Part shown: in pieces, positions 1-5,760 of the stretch
Numbering within the stretch: position 1 is the stretch's first letter
Layout: each line of letters opens with the position of its first letter
NCBI GenBank assembly: GCA_030526445.1
Contig: JAUNCV010000042.1
Location: forward strand, 7,325-13,084
DNA: 5,760 bases
Direction: 5' to 3'
Source of the DNA: Bacteroidales bacterium
GTDB lineage: Bacteria; Bacteroidota; Bacteroidia; Bacteroidales; UBA3663
Made by a program: the position numbers and the translations under genes
Notes under the pieces: model-generated
The model's input: the letters and a program-made list of their open reading frames with translations, nothing else
Told to the model about the DNA's origin: nothing
Database searches by the model: none

Positions 1-39
1 ATGTTATTCTGATAATTAATTACAAAAGTATATAGAAGT
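1..39 (+). other. Short region upstream of leuB
   Basis: AT-rich leader before leuB. All three forward frames close here (tga at 10-12, taa at 17-19, tag at 33-35), so an upstream gene could end in any of them, but the piece is too short to tell. There is no TAnnTTTG box and no purine-rich ribosome binding site before the leuB ATG, so any promoter for this group lies before the window. In Bacteroidota, leuB often follows other leu genes (leuA, leuC, leuD), but nothing visible here proves that arrangement. Confidence 0.35.
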
Positions 40-1119
40 ATGAAACTCAAAATTGCAGTTTTGGCCGGTGATGGTATCGGACCAGAAATCATGGAGCAAG
101 GCGTAGCAGTAGTTGATGCCGTTGCCAAGAAGTTCGGACACGAAGTATCGTTTAAGAAGGCTCTTTGTGGTGCTCATGCCATTGATGAGGTGGGTGATCC
201 ATTCCCAGAGGAGACTTTCCAGACCTGTATGGAGGCCGATGCCGTGCTTTTCGCTTCGGTTGGTGATCCTAAGTTCGATAACAATCCTAACGCGAAGGTT
301 CGTCCTGAGCAGGGCCTCTTGGCAATGCGCAAGAAGTTGGGTCTTTTTGCCAACATCCGTCCTGTAACCACTTTCGATTGTCTCATTCACAAGTCACCAC
401 TCAAGGATGAGATCGTAAAGGGTGCTGATTTTATCTGTATTCGTGAGCTCACCGGTGGTATGTACTTTGGCAAGAAGGTTGAGCCTACCATCAATGAGAA
501 TGGCGTTGAGGAGGCTCTCGACACCAACTACTATACTCGTCCAGAGGTAGAGCGCATCCTCAAGGTGGCTTATCAGTATGCCCGTCAGCGTCGCAAGCAT
601 CTCACCGTGGTTGATAAGGCTAATGTTTTGGCTTCAAGTCGTTTGTGGCGTAAAGTGGCACAGGAGATGGCACCAAATTATCCTGATGTAACTACCGACT
701 ATATGTATGTGGATAATGCTGCTATGCGCATGATCCAGGATCCTAAGTTCTTCGATGTGATGGTGACCGAAAACACCTTTGGCGACATTCTTACCGACGA
801 GGGTTCAGTCATCACAGGCTCTATGGGCTTGCTTCCTTCGGCTTCAACAGGCGAGCACACTCCTGTTTTCGAGCCTATTCATGGTTCATGGCCACAGGGT
901 AAGGGCTTGAATATCGCAAATCCATTGGCCCAGATTCTTTCTGCTGCCATGTTGTTCGAATATTTCGACCTCAAAGAGGAGGGCGCTCTCATCCGCAAGG
1001 CTGTTGATGCCTCTCTCGACCAGAATGTCCGCACCCCTGAAATTCAGGTAGAAGGTGGTGCTAAGTATGGTACCAAGGAGGTAGGACAGTGGATTGTCAA
1101 CTACATTCAGAATGCATAA
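40..1119 (+). CDS. leuB: 3-isopropylmalate dehydrogenase
   Basis: Cytosolic enzyme that oxidises and decarboxylates (2R,3S)-3-isopropylmalate to 4-methyl-2-oxopentanoate with NAD+, the third step specific to leucine synthesis. The 359-residue product has normal family length and starts at the only sensible ATG (MKLKIAVLAGDGIGPE). Visible family features are GDGIGPE at residues 10-16; substrate arginines R97 and R107 in the RKKLGLFANIRP segment and R135 in CIREL; Y142 in GGMYFG; K193 in DKAN; metal-binding aspartates D225 (YVDNAAM), D249 and D253 (FGDILTDE); and the cofactor-side segment EPIHGSWPQGKGLNIANP at about 278-295. HGSWPQ in place of the more common HGSAPD is, as I recall, typical of Bacteroidota LeuB. 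Isocitrate and tartrate dehydrogenases share the fold, but the RxxLGLFANIRP pattern and length favour LeuB. The last 8 bases overlap the preferred start of uvrA. Confidence 0.97.
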   Translation: MKLKIAVLAGDGIGPEIMEQGVAVVDAVAKKFGHEVSFKKALCGAHAIDEVGDPFPEETFQTCMEADAVLFASVGDPKFDNNPNAKVRPEQGLLAMRKKLGLFANIRPVTTFDCLIHKSPLKDEIVKGADFICIRELTGGMYFGKKVEPTINENGVEEALDTNYYTRPEVERILKVAYQYARQRRKHLTVVDKANVLASSRLWRKVAQEMAPNYPDVTTDYMYVDNAAMRMIQDPKFFDVMVTENTFGDILTDEGSVITGSMGLLPSASTGEHTPVFEPIHGSWPQGKGLNIANPLAQILSAAMLFEYFDLKEEGALIRKAVDASLDQNVRTPEIQVEGGAKYGTKEVGQWIVNYIQNA

Positions 1120-3946
1120 AGAAGGAAATATCTTTATAAAAGGCGCACGCGTCAACAACCTGAAAAACATTGATGTGGAGATTCCCCGCGGTAAGCTGGT
1201 GGTCATCACAGGTCTTTCGGGTAGCGGTAAATCATCGTTGGCTTTCGACACTTTATATGCCGAAGGCCAACGCCGTTATGTAGAGTCGCTCTCAAGTTAT
1301 GCTCGTCAGTTCCTTGGACGTATGAGTAAGCCTGAGTGCGACTATATTGTAGGCATCCCACCAGCTGTGGCAATTCAACAGAAGGTCATTGTGCGCAATC
1401 CACGAAGCACAGTGGGAACAAGTACGGAGATTTACGATTACCTGCGTCTACTTTTTGCCCGTGTGGGCAAGACTGTTTCGCCAGTAAGTGGCGAAGTGGT
1501 AAAGAAACACACTACAGAGGATGTTATCGAGCGTGCTCAGTGTCTGCCAGATGGTTCGCGTGCGGCTATTCTGGTGCGTATCAGTGTGCCTGAAGGCCGC
1601 ACGTTAACCGCCCATTTAGAGGTGCTTAAGAAATCGGGTTTTGCTCGTGCTGAGGTAAATGGTCGTTTCATAAAACTGGAAGAGGTAGAGGCGGCTCCTT
1701 TCAATCTTGTTATCGATCGTGCCATGATGCCGCTTGAAGACGATGCTGCTATCAGCCGTTTCGCAGATTCGGTGGAGACAGCCTTCTATGAGGGTGATGG
1801 GGAGATGCTGCTCAAGGCATGGATGAAGGAGGATGGCTCGGTAGTGGAGCATCTTTTTTCGAAGCGTTTTGAAGCCGATGGTATTACATTCGAAGAACCC
1901 TCTGATTTGATGTTCAATTTTAATTCGCCTGCTGGAGCCTGCCCAAAATGTGAGGGTTTTGGCAAGGTTATGGGTATTGATGAAGATTTGGTTATACCTA
2001 ACAAGTCACTTTCGCTCTTCGAAGATGCTGTGATATGCTGGCGAGGAGAAAAGATGGGAGAATGGAAAAAAGATTTCATTTCTAAGGCAGGGGCCTATAA
2101 TTTCCCAATTCATCGCCCATATTATCAGCTCACCGACGAGGAAAAACATCTGCTCTGGCATGGTGATCCAGATCAGAGAGCAGAAAGCAAGGAGGGTCGC
2201 TGGGAAAAGGCACTCTATGGTATTGACGATTTCTTCCAGATGGTTGAGGAGAACCAATATAAGATTCAGTATCGTGTTATGTTGGCTCGCTACCGAGGTA
2301 AGACAGTTTGCCCAATGTGTCATGGTTCGCGTTTGAAGAAAGAGGCAGGCTATGTTCAGGTGGGTGGCAAGACCATCATGCAACTCGTGAAGATGAGTGT
2401 GCAGGATTTGATTGTTTGGTTTGATGCACTCAAGCTTTCTGAACACGATGCACAGGTAGCAAAGCGATTGCTTATAGAGATAAAGAACCGACTCCGTTTT
2501 CTCGATGAAGTGGGACTGGCCTACCTTACACTCGATCGTATGAGTGCTACTCTTTCTGGCGGTGAGAGCCAGCGTATTAATCTGGCAACATCGTTGGGCT
2601 CTGCTTTGGTGGGTTCAATGTATATTCTTGATGAACCTTCTATAGGTCTGCATAGTCGTGATACCGATCAGCTCATACATGTGTTGCGTCAGTTACGAGA
2701 TCAAGGAAACACCGTAATCGTAGTGGAGCATGATGAGGAAATTATTCGTTCGGCAGATTATTTGATTGATATAGGCCCCGATGCAGGTATGAAAGGCGGC
2801 AAGGTGGTGTATCAAGGAACGCTCGAAAACTTGGAAAAAGGTGACAGTTATACAGCGCGCTACTTTACTGGACGTGAAAATATCAAGGTGCCTGTTACAA
2901 GCCGCCCCTGGAACAATTATATCCAAATCAATGGAGCTGTGCACAACAATCTTAAGGATGTGTCAGTAAAGATTCCTTTGGGTGTCATGACTGTTGTGAC
3001 AGGTGTTTCGGGCTCAGGAAAGAGCACTTTGGTTCGCGACATTCTTTATAAAGGCATGCTTCGTCAGTTGGGTGAGGCAGGAGATGCTCCGGGAGCTTTC
3101 AGTGGCTTTTCGGGTGATTTGGACAAGATAACATCCATTGAATTCATTGACCAGAATCCCATTGGCAAGAGCTCGAGAAGCAATGCCGCCACTTACTTGA
3201 AGGCTTATGACGAGATTCGAAAACTCTTTGCAGAACAACAGTTGGCCAAGCAGTTGGGCTTTACTCCAGCCACTTTCTCGTTTAATGTAGAGGGTGGACG
3301 TTGTGAAGAGTGTAAGGGCGATGGCACCATAACCATCGAGATGCAGTTCATGGCGAACCTTGTAATGCCTTGTGAGTCATGCAAGGGACAGCGTTTCAAG
3401 AACGATGTGCTTGAGGTGAAATATCATGACAAGAATATCGCCGAAGTGCTCGATCTTACGGTCGATGAAGCCATGGAATTTTTCAAGGAAGAGCCGGCTA
3501 TTTTGCGTCGTCTCTCGCCATTACAGCGTGTAGGCTTGGGCTATATCAAACTCGGACAGTCGTCAAGTACCCTCTCCGGAGGTGAAAACCAGCGTGTCAA
3601 ATTGGCTTGTTATCTCAATGAAACCAGTGCTGAAACTAGTCGAAATTCGAACATGGCTAAGCAGCGACAGCACACACTGTTTATCTTCGATGAGCCTACT
3701 ACAGGTCTTCATTTGCACGATGTTGATGTGTTGCTTCGAGCCTTCGATGAGCTTTTGCAATATGGTCACACTTTGGTCATTATCGAACACAACCTTGACG
3801 TCATTAAGTGTGCCGACCACATCATTGACCTCGGCCCAGAGGGAGGTGCAGCAGGTGGCAACTTAGTGTTCGAAGGAAAGCCGAAAGATTTGTGTAACGT
3901 TCCAGCATCATATACTGGTAAATATTTGAAAGAAAAATTTTCTTAA
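1112..3946 (+). CDS. uvrA: Excinuclease ABC subunit A (UvrA)
   Basis: Damage-recognition ATPase of nucleotide excision repair; a UvrA dimer scans DNA and loads UvrB at bulky lesions. The 944-residue protein has two ABC ATPase halves. Half one: Walker A GLSGSGKS at 34-41, CxxC pairs at C277/C280 and C400/C403, signature LSGGESQR at 481-488, Walker B YILDEP at 504-509, H540. Half two: Walker A GVSGSGKS at 631-638, zinc-finger cysteines C731/C734 and C754/C757, signature LSGGENQR at 821-828, Walker B FIFDEP at 857-862, H893. About 235 residues separate the first Walker A from the first CxxC, so the UvrB-binding region appears present, unlike in short class II UvrA proteins. I prefer ATG 1112 (MHKEGNIFIKGARVNNLKN) because homologues begin near the IxIxGARxNNLKN strand; an in-frame TTG at 1094 would add six residues. 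A polar stretch near 836-854 lengthens the loop between signature and Walker B in half two. Confidence 0.96.
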   Translation: MHKEGNIFIKGARVNNLKNIDVEIPRGKLVVITGLSGSGKSSLAFDTLYAEGQRRYVESLSSYARQFLGRMSKPECDYIVGIPPAVAIQQKVIVRNPRSTVGTSTEIYDYLRLLFARVGKTVSPVSGEVVKKHTTEDVIERAQCLPDGSRAAILVRISVPEGRTLTAHLEVLKKSGFARAEVNGRFIKLEEVEAAPFNLVIDRAMMPLEDDAAISRFADSVETAFYEGDGEMLLKAWMKEDGSVVEHLFSKRFEADGITFEEPSDLMFNFNSPAGACPKCEGFGKVMGIDEDLVIPNKSLSLFEDAVICWRGEKMGEWKKDFISKAGAYNFPIHRPYYQLTDEEKHLLWHGDPDQRAESKEGRWEKALYGIDDFFQMVEENQYKIQYRVMLARYRGKTVCPMCHGSRLKKEAGYVQVGGKTIMQLVKMSVQDLIVWFDALKLSEHDAQVAKRLLIEIKNRLRFLDEVGLAYLTLDRMSATLSGGESQRINLATSLGSALVGSMYILDEPSIGLHSRDTDQLIHVLRQLRDQGNTVIVVEHDEEIIRSADYLIDIGPDAGMKGGKVVYQGTLENLEKGDSYTARYFTGRENIKVPVTSRPWNNYIQINGAVHNNLKDVSVKIPLGVMTVVTGVSGSGKSTLVRDILYKGMLRQLGEAGDAPGAFSGFSGDLDKITSIEFIDQNPIGKSSRSNAATYLKAYDEIRKLFAEQQLAKQLGFTPATFSFNVEGGRCEECKGDGTITIEMQFMANLVMPCESCKGQRFKNDVLEVKYHDKNIAEVLDLTVDEAMEFFKEEPAILRRLSPLQRVGLGYIKLGQSSSTLSGGENQRVKLACYLNETSAETSRNSNMAKQRQHTLFIFDEPTTGLHLHDVDVLLRAFDELLQYGHTLVIIEHNLDVIKCADHIIDLGPEGGAAGGNLVFEGKPKDLCNVPASYTGKYLKEKFS

Positions 3947-3970
3947 TTTCTCTTTATAAGATTTCTTGTT

Positions 3971-4963
3971 ATGAAAAAAGAAGACCTTAGAATCGTATAT
4001 ATGGGCACGCCCGATTTTGCCGTGCCTACTCTTGATGCCCTTGTGCAGGGTGGATATAATGTAGTGGGTGTTATTACTATGCCCGATAAGCCTGCAGGCC
4101 GTGGTCACAAGGTGCAGTTCAGCCCTGTGAAGGAGTACGCTCTGGAGCATAATTTGCCTCTCCTCCAGCCAGAGAAACTTAAAGATGAGGCATTTCTTGA
4201 AGCTCTCCGTGGATGGCAGGCTGACTTACAGATTGTAGTTGCTTTCCGTATGCTACCCGAAGTGGTTTGGAACATGCCTCGCTGTGGTACATTTAACCTC
4301 CATGCAGCTCTCCTGCCACAGTATCGTGGAGCAGCCCCTATCAATTGGGCAGTAATGAATGGCGACCGCAAGACTGGTGCTACAACCTTCTTCCTCGATC
4401 ATGACATCGACACTGGCCGCATTATTCTCAAGGAGGAACTTCCTATTGCCGATGATGAAAATGTGGGCTCAGTGCACGATCGTCTCATGGAAATGGGCAA
4501 GGGACTGGTGTGCCGCACTGTTGATCTAGTGCTCGAACACGATGCCAACATCGAGCAAATTCCTACCATCGACCAAGAAACTCTTATGGATGATTTGGTA
4601 GCGGCTACTGGCATCAGCGAACTTCGTCCAGCACCAAAAATCTTCAAAGAGACATGCCATATCGATTGGAACCAGTCAGCTCGTACTATATATAATAAGG
4701 TGCGTGGTTTGTCGCCTTACCCTGCCGCATGGACTGAGCTTACACTCACCGATGGCACTGCTCTTTCTCCTGTCAAGGTATATAAGGCAAGCGTTGTGAG
4801 CGAATGCAAAGAGACTGCGGCTGTTCCTGGTACTATGCAGACCGATGGCAAGAACTTCATCCATATTGCTTGTGCTGACGGCTGCATCTCTCTTGAAGAG
4901 TTACAGTTACCAGGCAAAAAGCGTATGGAGGTAAAGGCTTTGTTGAATGGTGTGCGTTTATAA
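3971..4963 (+). CDS. fmt: Methionyl-tRNA formyltransferase
   Basis: Transfers a formyl group from 10-formyltetrahydrofolate to the amino group of initiator Met-tRNA, which marks it for translation initiation in the cytosol. The 330-residue product has two domains. The N-terminal catalytic domain opens with IVYMGTPDFAVP (8-19) and carries the tRNA-contacting loop MPDKPAGRGHKVQFSPVK (37-54), the folate and catalytic segment FNLHAALLPQYRGAAPINW (108-126) with N109 and H111, and D147 in DIDTG, completing the Asn-His-Asp triad. The C-terminal domain, from about residue 215, holds ELRPAPKIFKE and RGLSPYPAAWTEL. ATG 3971 gives the normal N-terminus. The gene sits 24 bases after uvrA and 2 bases before the glycosylase gene. 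No Shine-Dalgarno sequence is visible, as is usual in Bacteroidota, and the gap holds no recognisable promoter or terminator. In many other bacteria fmt lies next to def, which is absent here. Confidence 0.97.
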   Translation: MKKEDLRIVYMGTPDFAVPTLDALVQGGYNVVGVITMPDKPAGRGHKVQFSPVKEYALEHNLPLLQPEKLKDEAFLEALRGWQADLQIVVAFRMLPEVVWNMPRCGTFNLHAALLPQYRGAAPINWAVMNGDRKTGATTFFLDHDIDTGRIILKEELPIADDENVGSVHDRLMEMGKGLVCRTVDLVLEHDANIEQIPTIDQETLMDDLVAATGISELRPAPKIFKETCHIDWNQSARTIYNKVRGLSPYPAAWTELTLTDGTALSPVKVYKASVVSECKETAAVPGTMQTDGKNFIHIACADGCISLEELQLPGKKRMEVKALLNGVRL

Positions 4964-4965
4964 TT

Positions 4966-5553
4966 ATGACCATTGAGCAGCATCCATTGGAGCCTTTTTT
5001 GCCGGAGCAAGGAAGAATATTGTTCTTAGGTAGCTTCCCACCGCCTCAGGTCCGCTGGTCCATGAATTTCTTTTATCCCAACTGGATAAATGATTTTTGG
5101 AGGATTCAGGGTTTGCTTCATTTCGGCAATAAACATCACTTTGAGGTGGAGGGCGAGAAACGATTTGATAAGGAACGCATTGTTGCTTTCTGTAAGGAGA
5201 AAGGAATCGCACTCTTTGATACTGCGCAAAAAGTGCATCGCCTCAAGGATAATGCTGATGATAATTTTCTTGAGATAATTGAGAGAACCGAAGTCTTTTC
5301 ACTTCTTGCTCAGATGCCTTTGTGTAATATAGTTGTTACCACAGGAGGCAAAGCAAGTGAAGAACTATGTCAGTATCTCGGCACACAAGGTATTGAAGTA
5401 AAGATTCCTAAGGTTGGAAAAATGGTATCATTTTCTGCCAATATCTCAGCTTCTTCTCGTGTCATCACCTGGTGGCGCATGCCAAGTTCCTCTAGAGCCT
5501 ATCCAATGAAAATAGAGAAAAAGGCCGAATATTACAAACTGCTTTGGAAATAA
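4966..5553 (+). CDS. DNA glycosylase, uracil-DNA glycosylase superfamily (HDG/family 6-like)
   Basis: Probable base-excision repair enzyme that removes a deaminated base such as hypoxanthine or uracil. The 195-residue protein is in the size range of single-domain glycosylases. The first motif is ILFLGSFPPPQ (18-28), followed by MNFFYPNWINDFWRIQG (33-49); this resembles the LGxxPG...YYAxPxNxFW pattern of hypoxanthine-DNA glycosylases, and N42 lines up with the Asn implicated in catalysis there. Next come GIALFDTAQKVHR (80-92), matching the G(I/V)xLWD-type strand, and the strand-turn segment IVVTTGGKASEEL (122-134). Near the end, RMPSSSRAYP (171-180) sits where LPSTSPAxA is usual and would contact DNA. 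No signal peptide or membrane segment is seen, so it should be cytosolic. The start is 2 bases after the fmt stop, which implies shared transcription and probable translational coupling. Superfamily membership is fairly secure; the substrate is inferred, and Mug-like or SMUG-like activity is possible. Confidence 0.8.
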   Translation: MTIEQHPLEPFLPEQGRILFLGSFPPPQVRWSMNFFYPNWINDFWRIQGLLHFGNKHHFEVEGEKRFDKERIVAFCKEKGIALFDTAQKVHRLKDNADDNFLEIIERTEVFSLLAQMPLCNIVVTTGGKASEELCQYLGTQGIEVKIPKVGKMVSFSANISASSRVITWWRMPSSSRAYPMKIEKKAEYYKLLWK

Positions 5554-5565
5554 AGCAGATTGTAA
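5532..5565 (+). other. Hairpin across the glycosylase stop codon
   Basis: Left arm 5532-5545 (TTACAAACTGCTTT) pairs with right arm 5552-5565 (AAAGCAGATTGTAA): 13 of 14 positions pair, with one A-A mismatch (5538/5559) and a 6-base loop GGAAAT. The stop codon at 5551-5553 spans the loop edge and the first bases of the right arm. No T tract follows, so it is not a standard intrinsic terminator. It may protect or process the transcript 3' end. It cannot coexist with the hairpin at 5553-5579, because they share bases. Confidence 0.5.
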
Positions 5566-5579
5566 CATAATCTCTGCTT
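5553..5579 (+). other. Second, competing hairpin after the glycosylase stop
   Basis: AAGCAGA at 5553-5559 is the exact reverse complement of TCTGCTT at 5573-5579; two more pairs can form inside (5560-5561 with 5569-5570) across a 2-base bulge, leaving loop GTAACAT. It is weaker than the hairpin at 5532-5565 and excludes it. There is no T run after it. Either it is an alternative fold or a chance by-product of overlapping repeats. Confidence 0.35.
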
Positions 5580-5623
5580 GAATTTCAAAATATACAATAC
5601 TAAGAAAGGCAAATGTCGCCTTC

Positions 5624-5670
5624 AAAATGTTACAAACTGTTCTTCGGTTTGTAACATTTTTCATTTTATC
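5624..5670 (+). terminator. Rho-independent-type terminator after the glycosylase gene
   Basis: Perfect 14-bp inverted repeat: AAAATGTTACAAAC at 5624-5637 and GTTTGTAACATTTT at 5647-5660, with a 9-base spacer that can close by two further pairs (one G-U) to a 5-base loop. A T-rich tract (TTTTTCATTTT) runs from the right arm to 5667. The stem is AT-rich, which is weaker than the classic GC-rich form but common in low-to-medium GC Bacteroidota. It lies about 70 bases after the last gene of the group and just before a promoter-like site, as expected for a boundary between transcription units. On the other strand the tail is shorter (TTTT then GAAGG), so termination should act mainly on + strand transcripts. 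Confidence 0.8.
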
Positions 5671-5682
5671 ACAGATTCCTTC

Positions 5683-5712
5683 TTGTTACTTACATATTAA
5701 TATGTATCTTTG
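5683..5712 (+). promoter_or_regulatory. Bacteroidota-type promoter for the downstream gene
   Basis: TTG at 5683-5685 lies 19 bases before TATCTTTG at 5705-5712, which matches the Bacteroidota vegetative sigma pattern (TTTG or TTG near -33 and TAnnTTTG near -7). Transcription would begin a few bases after 5715, leaving a leader of roughly 15 to 20 bases before the ATG at 5735. The -33 match is only three bases; the -7 match is complete. Its place right after a terminator and before an ATG supports the call. Confidence 0.72.
5691..5706. promoter_or_regulatory. Perfect 16-bp palindrome inside the promoter; possible operator
   Basis: TACATATTAATATGTA is identical to its reverse complement. It fills the space between the -33 and -7 elements and overlaps the first two bases of the -7 box, which is where a dimeric repressor would block the polymerase. 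It is entirely AT-rich apart from one C and one G, so chance is a real alternative. No regulator gene is visible in the window. Confidence 0.4.
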
Positions 5713-5734
5713 CACACGATTAAAAGCACAACAC

Positions 5735-5760
5735 ATGAAACCTCATTCTATCATTCCATT
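5735..5760 (+). CDS. Start of a downstream gene, cut by the window end
   Basis: ATG at 5735 opens a frame reading MKPHSIIP that runs off the end after 26 bases. It is about 22 bases after the promoter-like TATCTTTG, a plausible leader length, and is preceded by the A-rich stretch AAAAGCACAACAC rather than a Shine-Dalgarno sequence, which fits Bacteroidota practice. Too little is present to identify the product. The few residues visible could begin a signal or membrane segment, but that is a guess. Confidence 0.5.

Larger units (their letters stand above)
5532..5657 (+). repeat. Shared repeat arms between stop-codon hairpin and terminator
   Basis: TTACAAACTG occurs at 5532-5541 and again at 5630-5639, and TTGTAACAT occurs at 5560-5568 and again at 5649-5657. 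Each copy pair forms the outer arms of a hairpin, so the two hairpins look like diverged copies of one unit about 35 to 40 bases long, spaced about 90 to 100 bases apart. Any left arm could pair with any right arm. I do not recognise it as a named repeat family. Confidence 0.5.

Noticed and set aside
1075..1081. AAGGAGG as a Shine-Dalgarno site for uvrA
   Set aside because: It encodes the conserved LeuB Lys-Glu residues, is too far from the likely ATG, and Bacteroidota rarely depend on such sites. It is noted only as a possible support for the TTG at 1094.
886..1251. Long open frame on the - strand across the leuB/uvrA junction (121 codons)
   Set aside because: It lies opposite two clearly conserved genes, shows no recognisable motif and has no promoter or start signal of its own.
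2006..2446. Open frame of 146 codons on the - strand inside uvrA
   Set aside because: It is antisense to the zinc-binding region of UvrA, and its composition (many His, Cys, Leu, Ile) is what the reverse reading of that codon use would give.
3930..3944. Palindrome AAGAAAA-A-TTTTCTT at the end of uvrA, considered as a terminator
   Set aside because: A one-base centre leaves no loop for an RNA hairpin, and the sequence is explained by the Lys-Glu-Lys-Phe-Ser codons at the UvrA C-terminus.
1112..3946. Class II UvrA (UvrA2, self-resistance type)
   Set aside because: Those proteins lack the UvrB-binding region; here the distance between the first Walker A and the first CxxC pair is full length and total size is 944 residues.
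3947..3970. Possible internal promoter between uvrA and fmt (TTTATAAG)
   Set aside because: There is no TAnnTTTG box or matching -33 element; the 24-base AT-rich gap is ordinary for genes in one operon.
5446..5664. Open frame on the - strand over the glycosylase end and terminator
   Set aside because: It starts inside the terminator hairpin and reads the complement of conserved glycosylase residues; no protein family is suggested.

Overview
The window looks like a piece of a Bacteroidota chromosome, most likely from the Prevotella/Bacteroides group. This rests on recalled family resemblance: LeuB carries the HGSWPQ-type loop, Fmt has the MKKEDLRIVYMGTPDFAV opening and VAFRMLPEVVWNMPR segment I associate with Bacteroides-type Fmt, there are no convincing Shine-Dalgarno sequences at the gene starts, and the one promoter-like site fits the Bacteroidota pattern (TTG, about 19 bases, TAnnTTTG). 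No search was run, so genus is not claimed.

Layout. Bases 1-39 are a short leader or the tail of an unseen upstream gene. Four complete genes then run on the + strand with almost no space between them: leuB (40-1119, leucine biosynthesis), uvrA (1112-3946, nucleotide excision repair, start overlapping the end of leuB by 8 bases), fmt (3971-4963, formylation of initiator Met-tRNA, 24-base gap) and a small DNA glycosylase of the uracil-DNA glycosylase superfamily (4966-5553, 2-base gap). A strong hairpin with a T-rich tail at 5624-5670 closes the group. After it comes a promoter-like site at 5683-5712 that contains a perfect 16-bp palindrome, and then an ATG at 5735 that opens a gene running off the window.

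How the genes fit together. The spacing suggests one transcription unit. Its members do not share a pathway: one amino-acid biosynthesis enzyme, one translation-initiation enzyme and two DNA repair proteins that act on different lesions (bulky adducts for UvrA, deaminated bases for the glycosylase). This is mostly ordinary housekeeping sequence. I see no tRNA, rRNA, CRISPR array, insertion sequence or phage gene, and no clear new system. The points most worth a second look are the divergent glycosylase, the set of interchangeable hairpin arms around its stop codon and the terminator, and the palindrome inside the downstream promoter.
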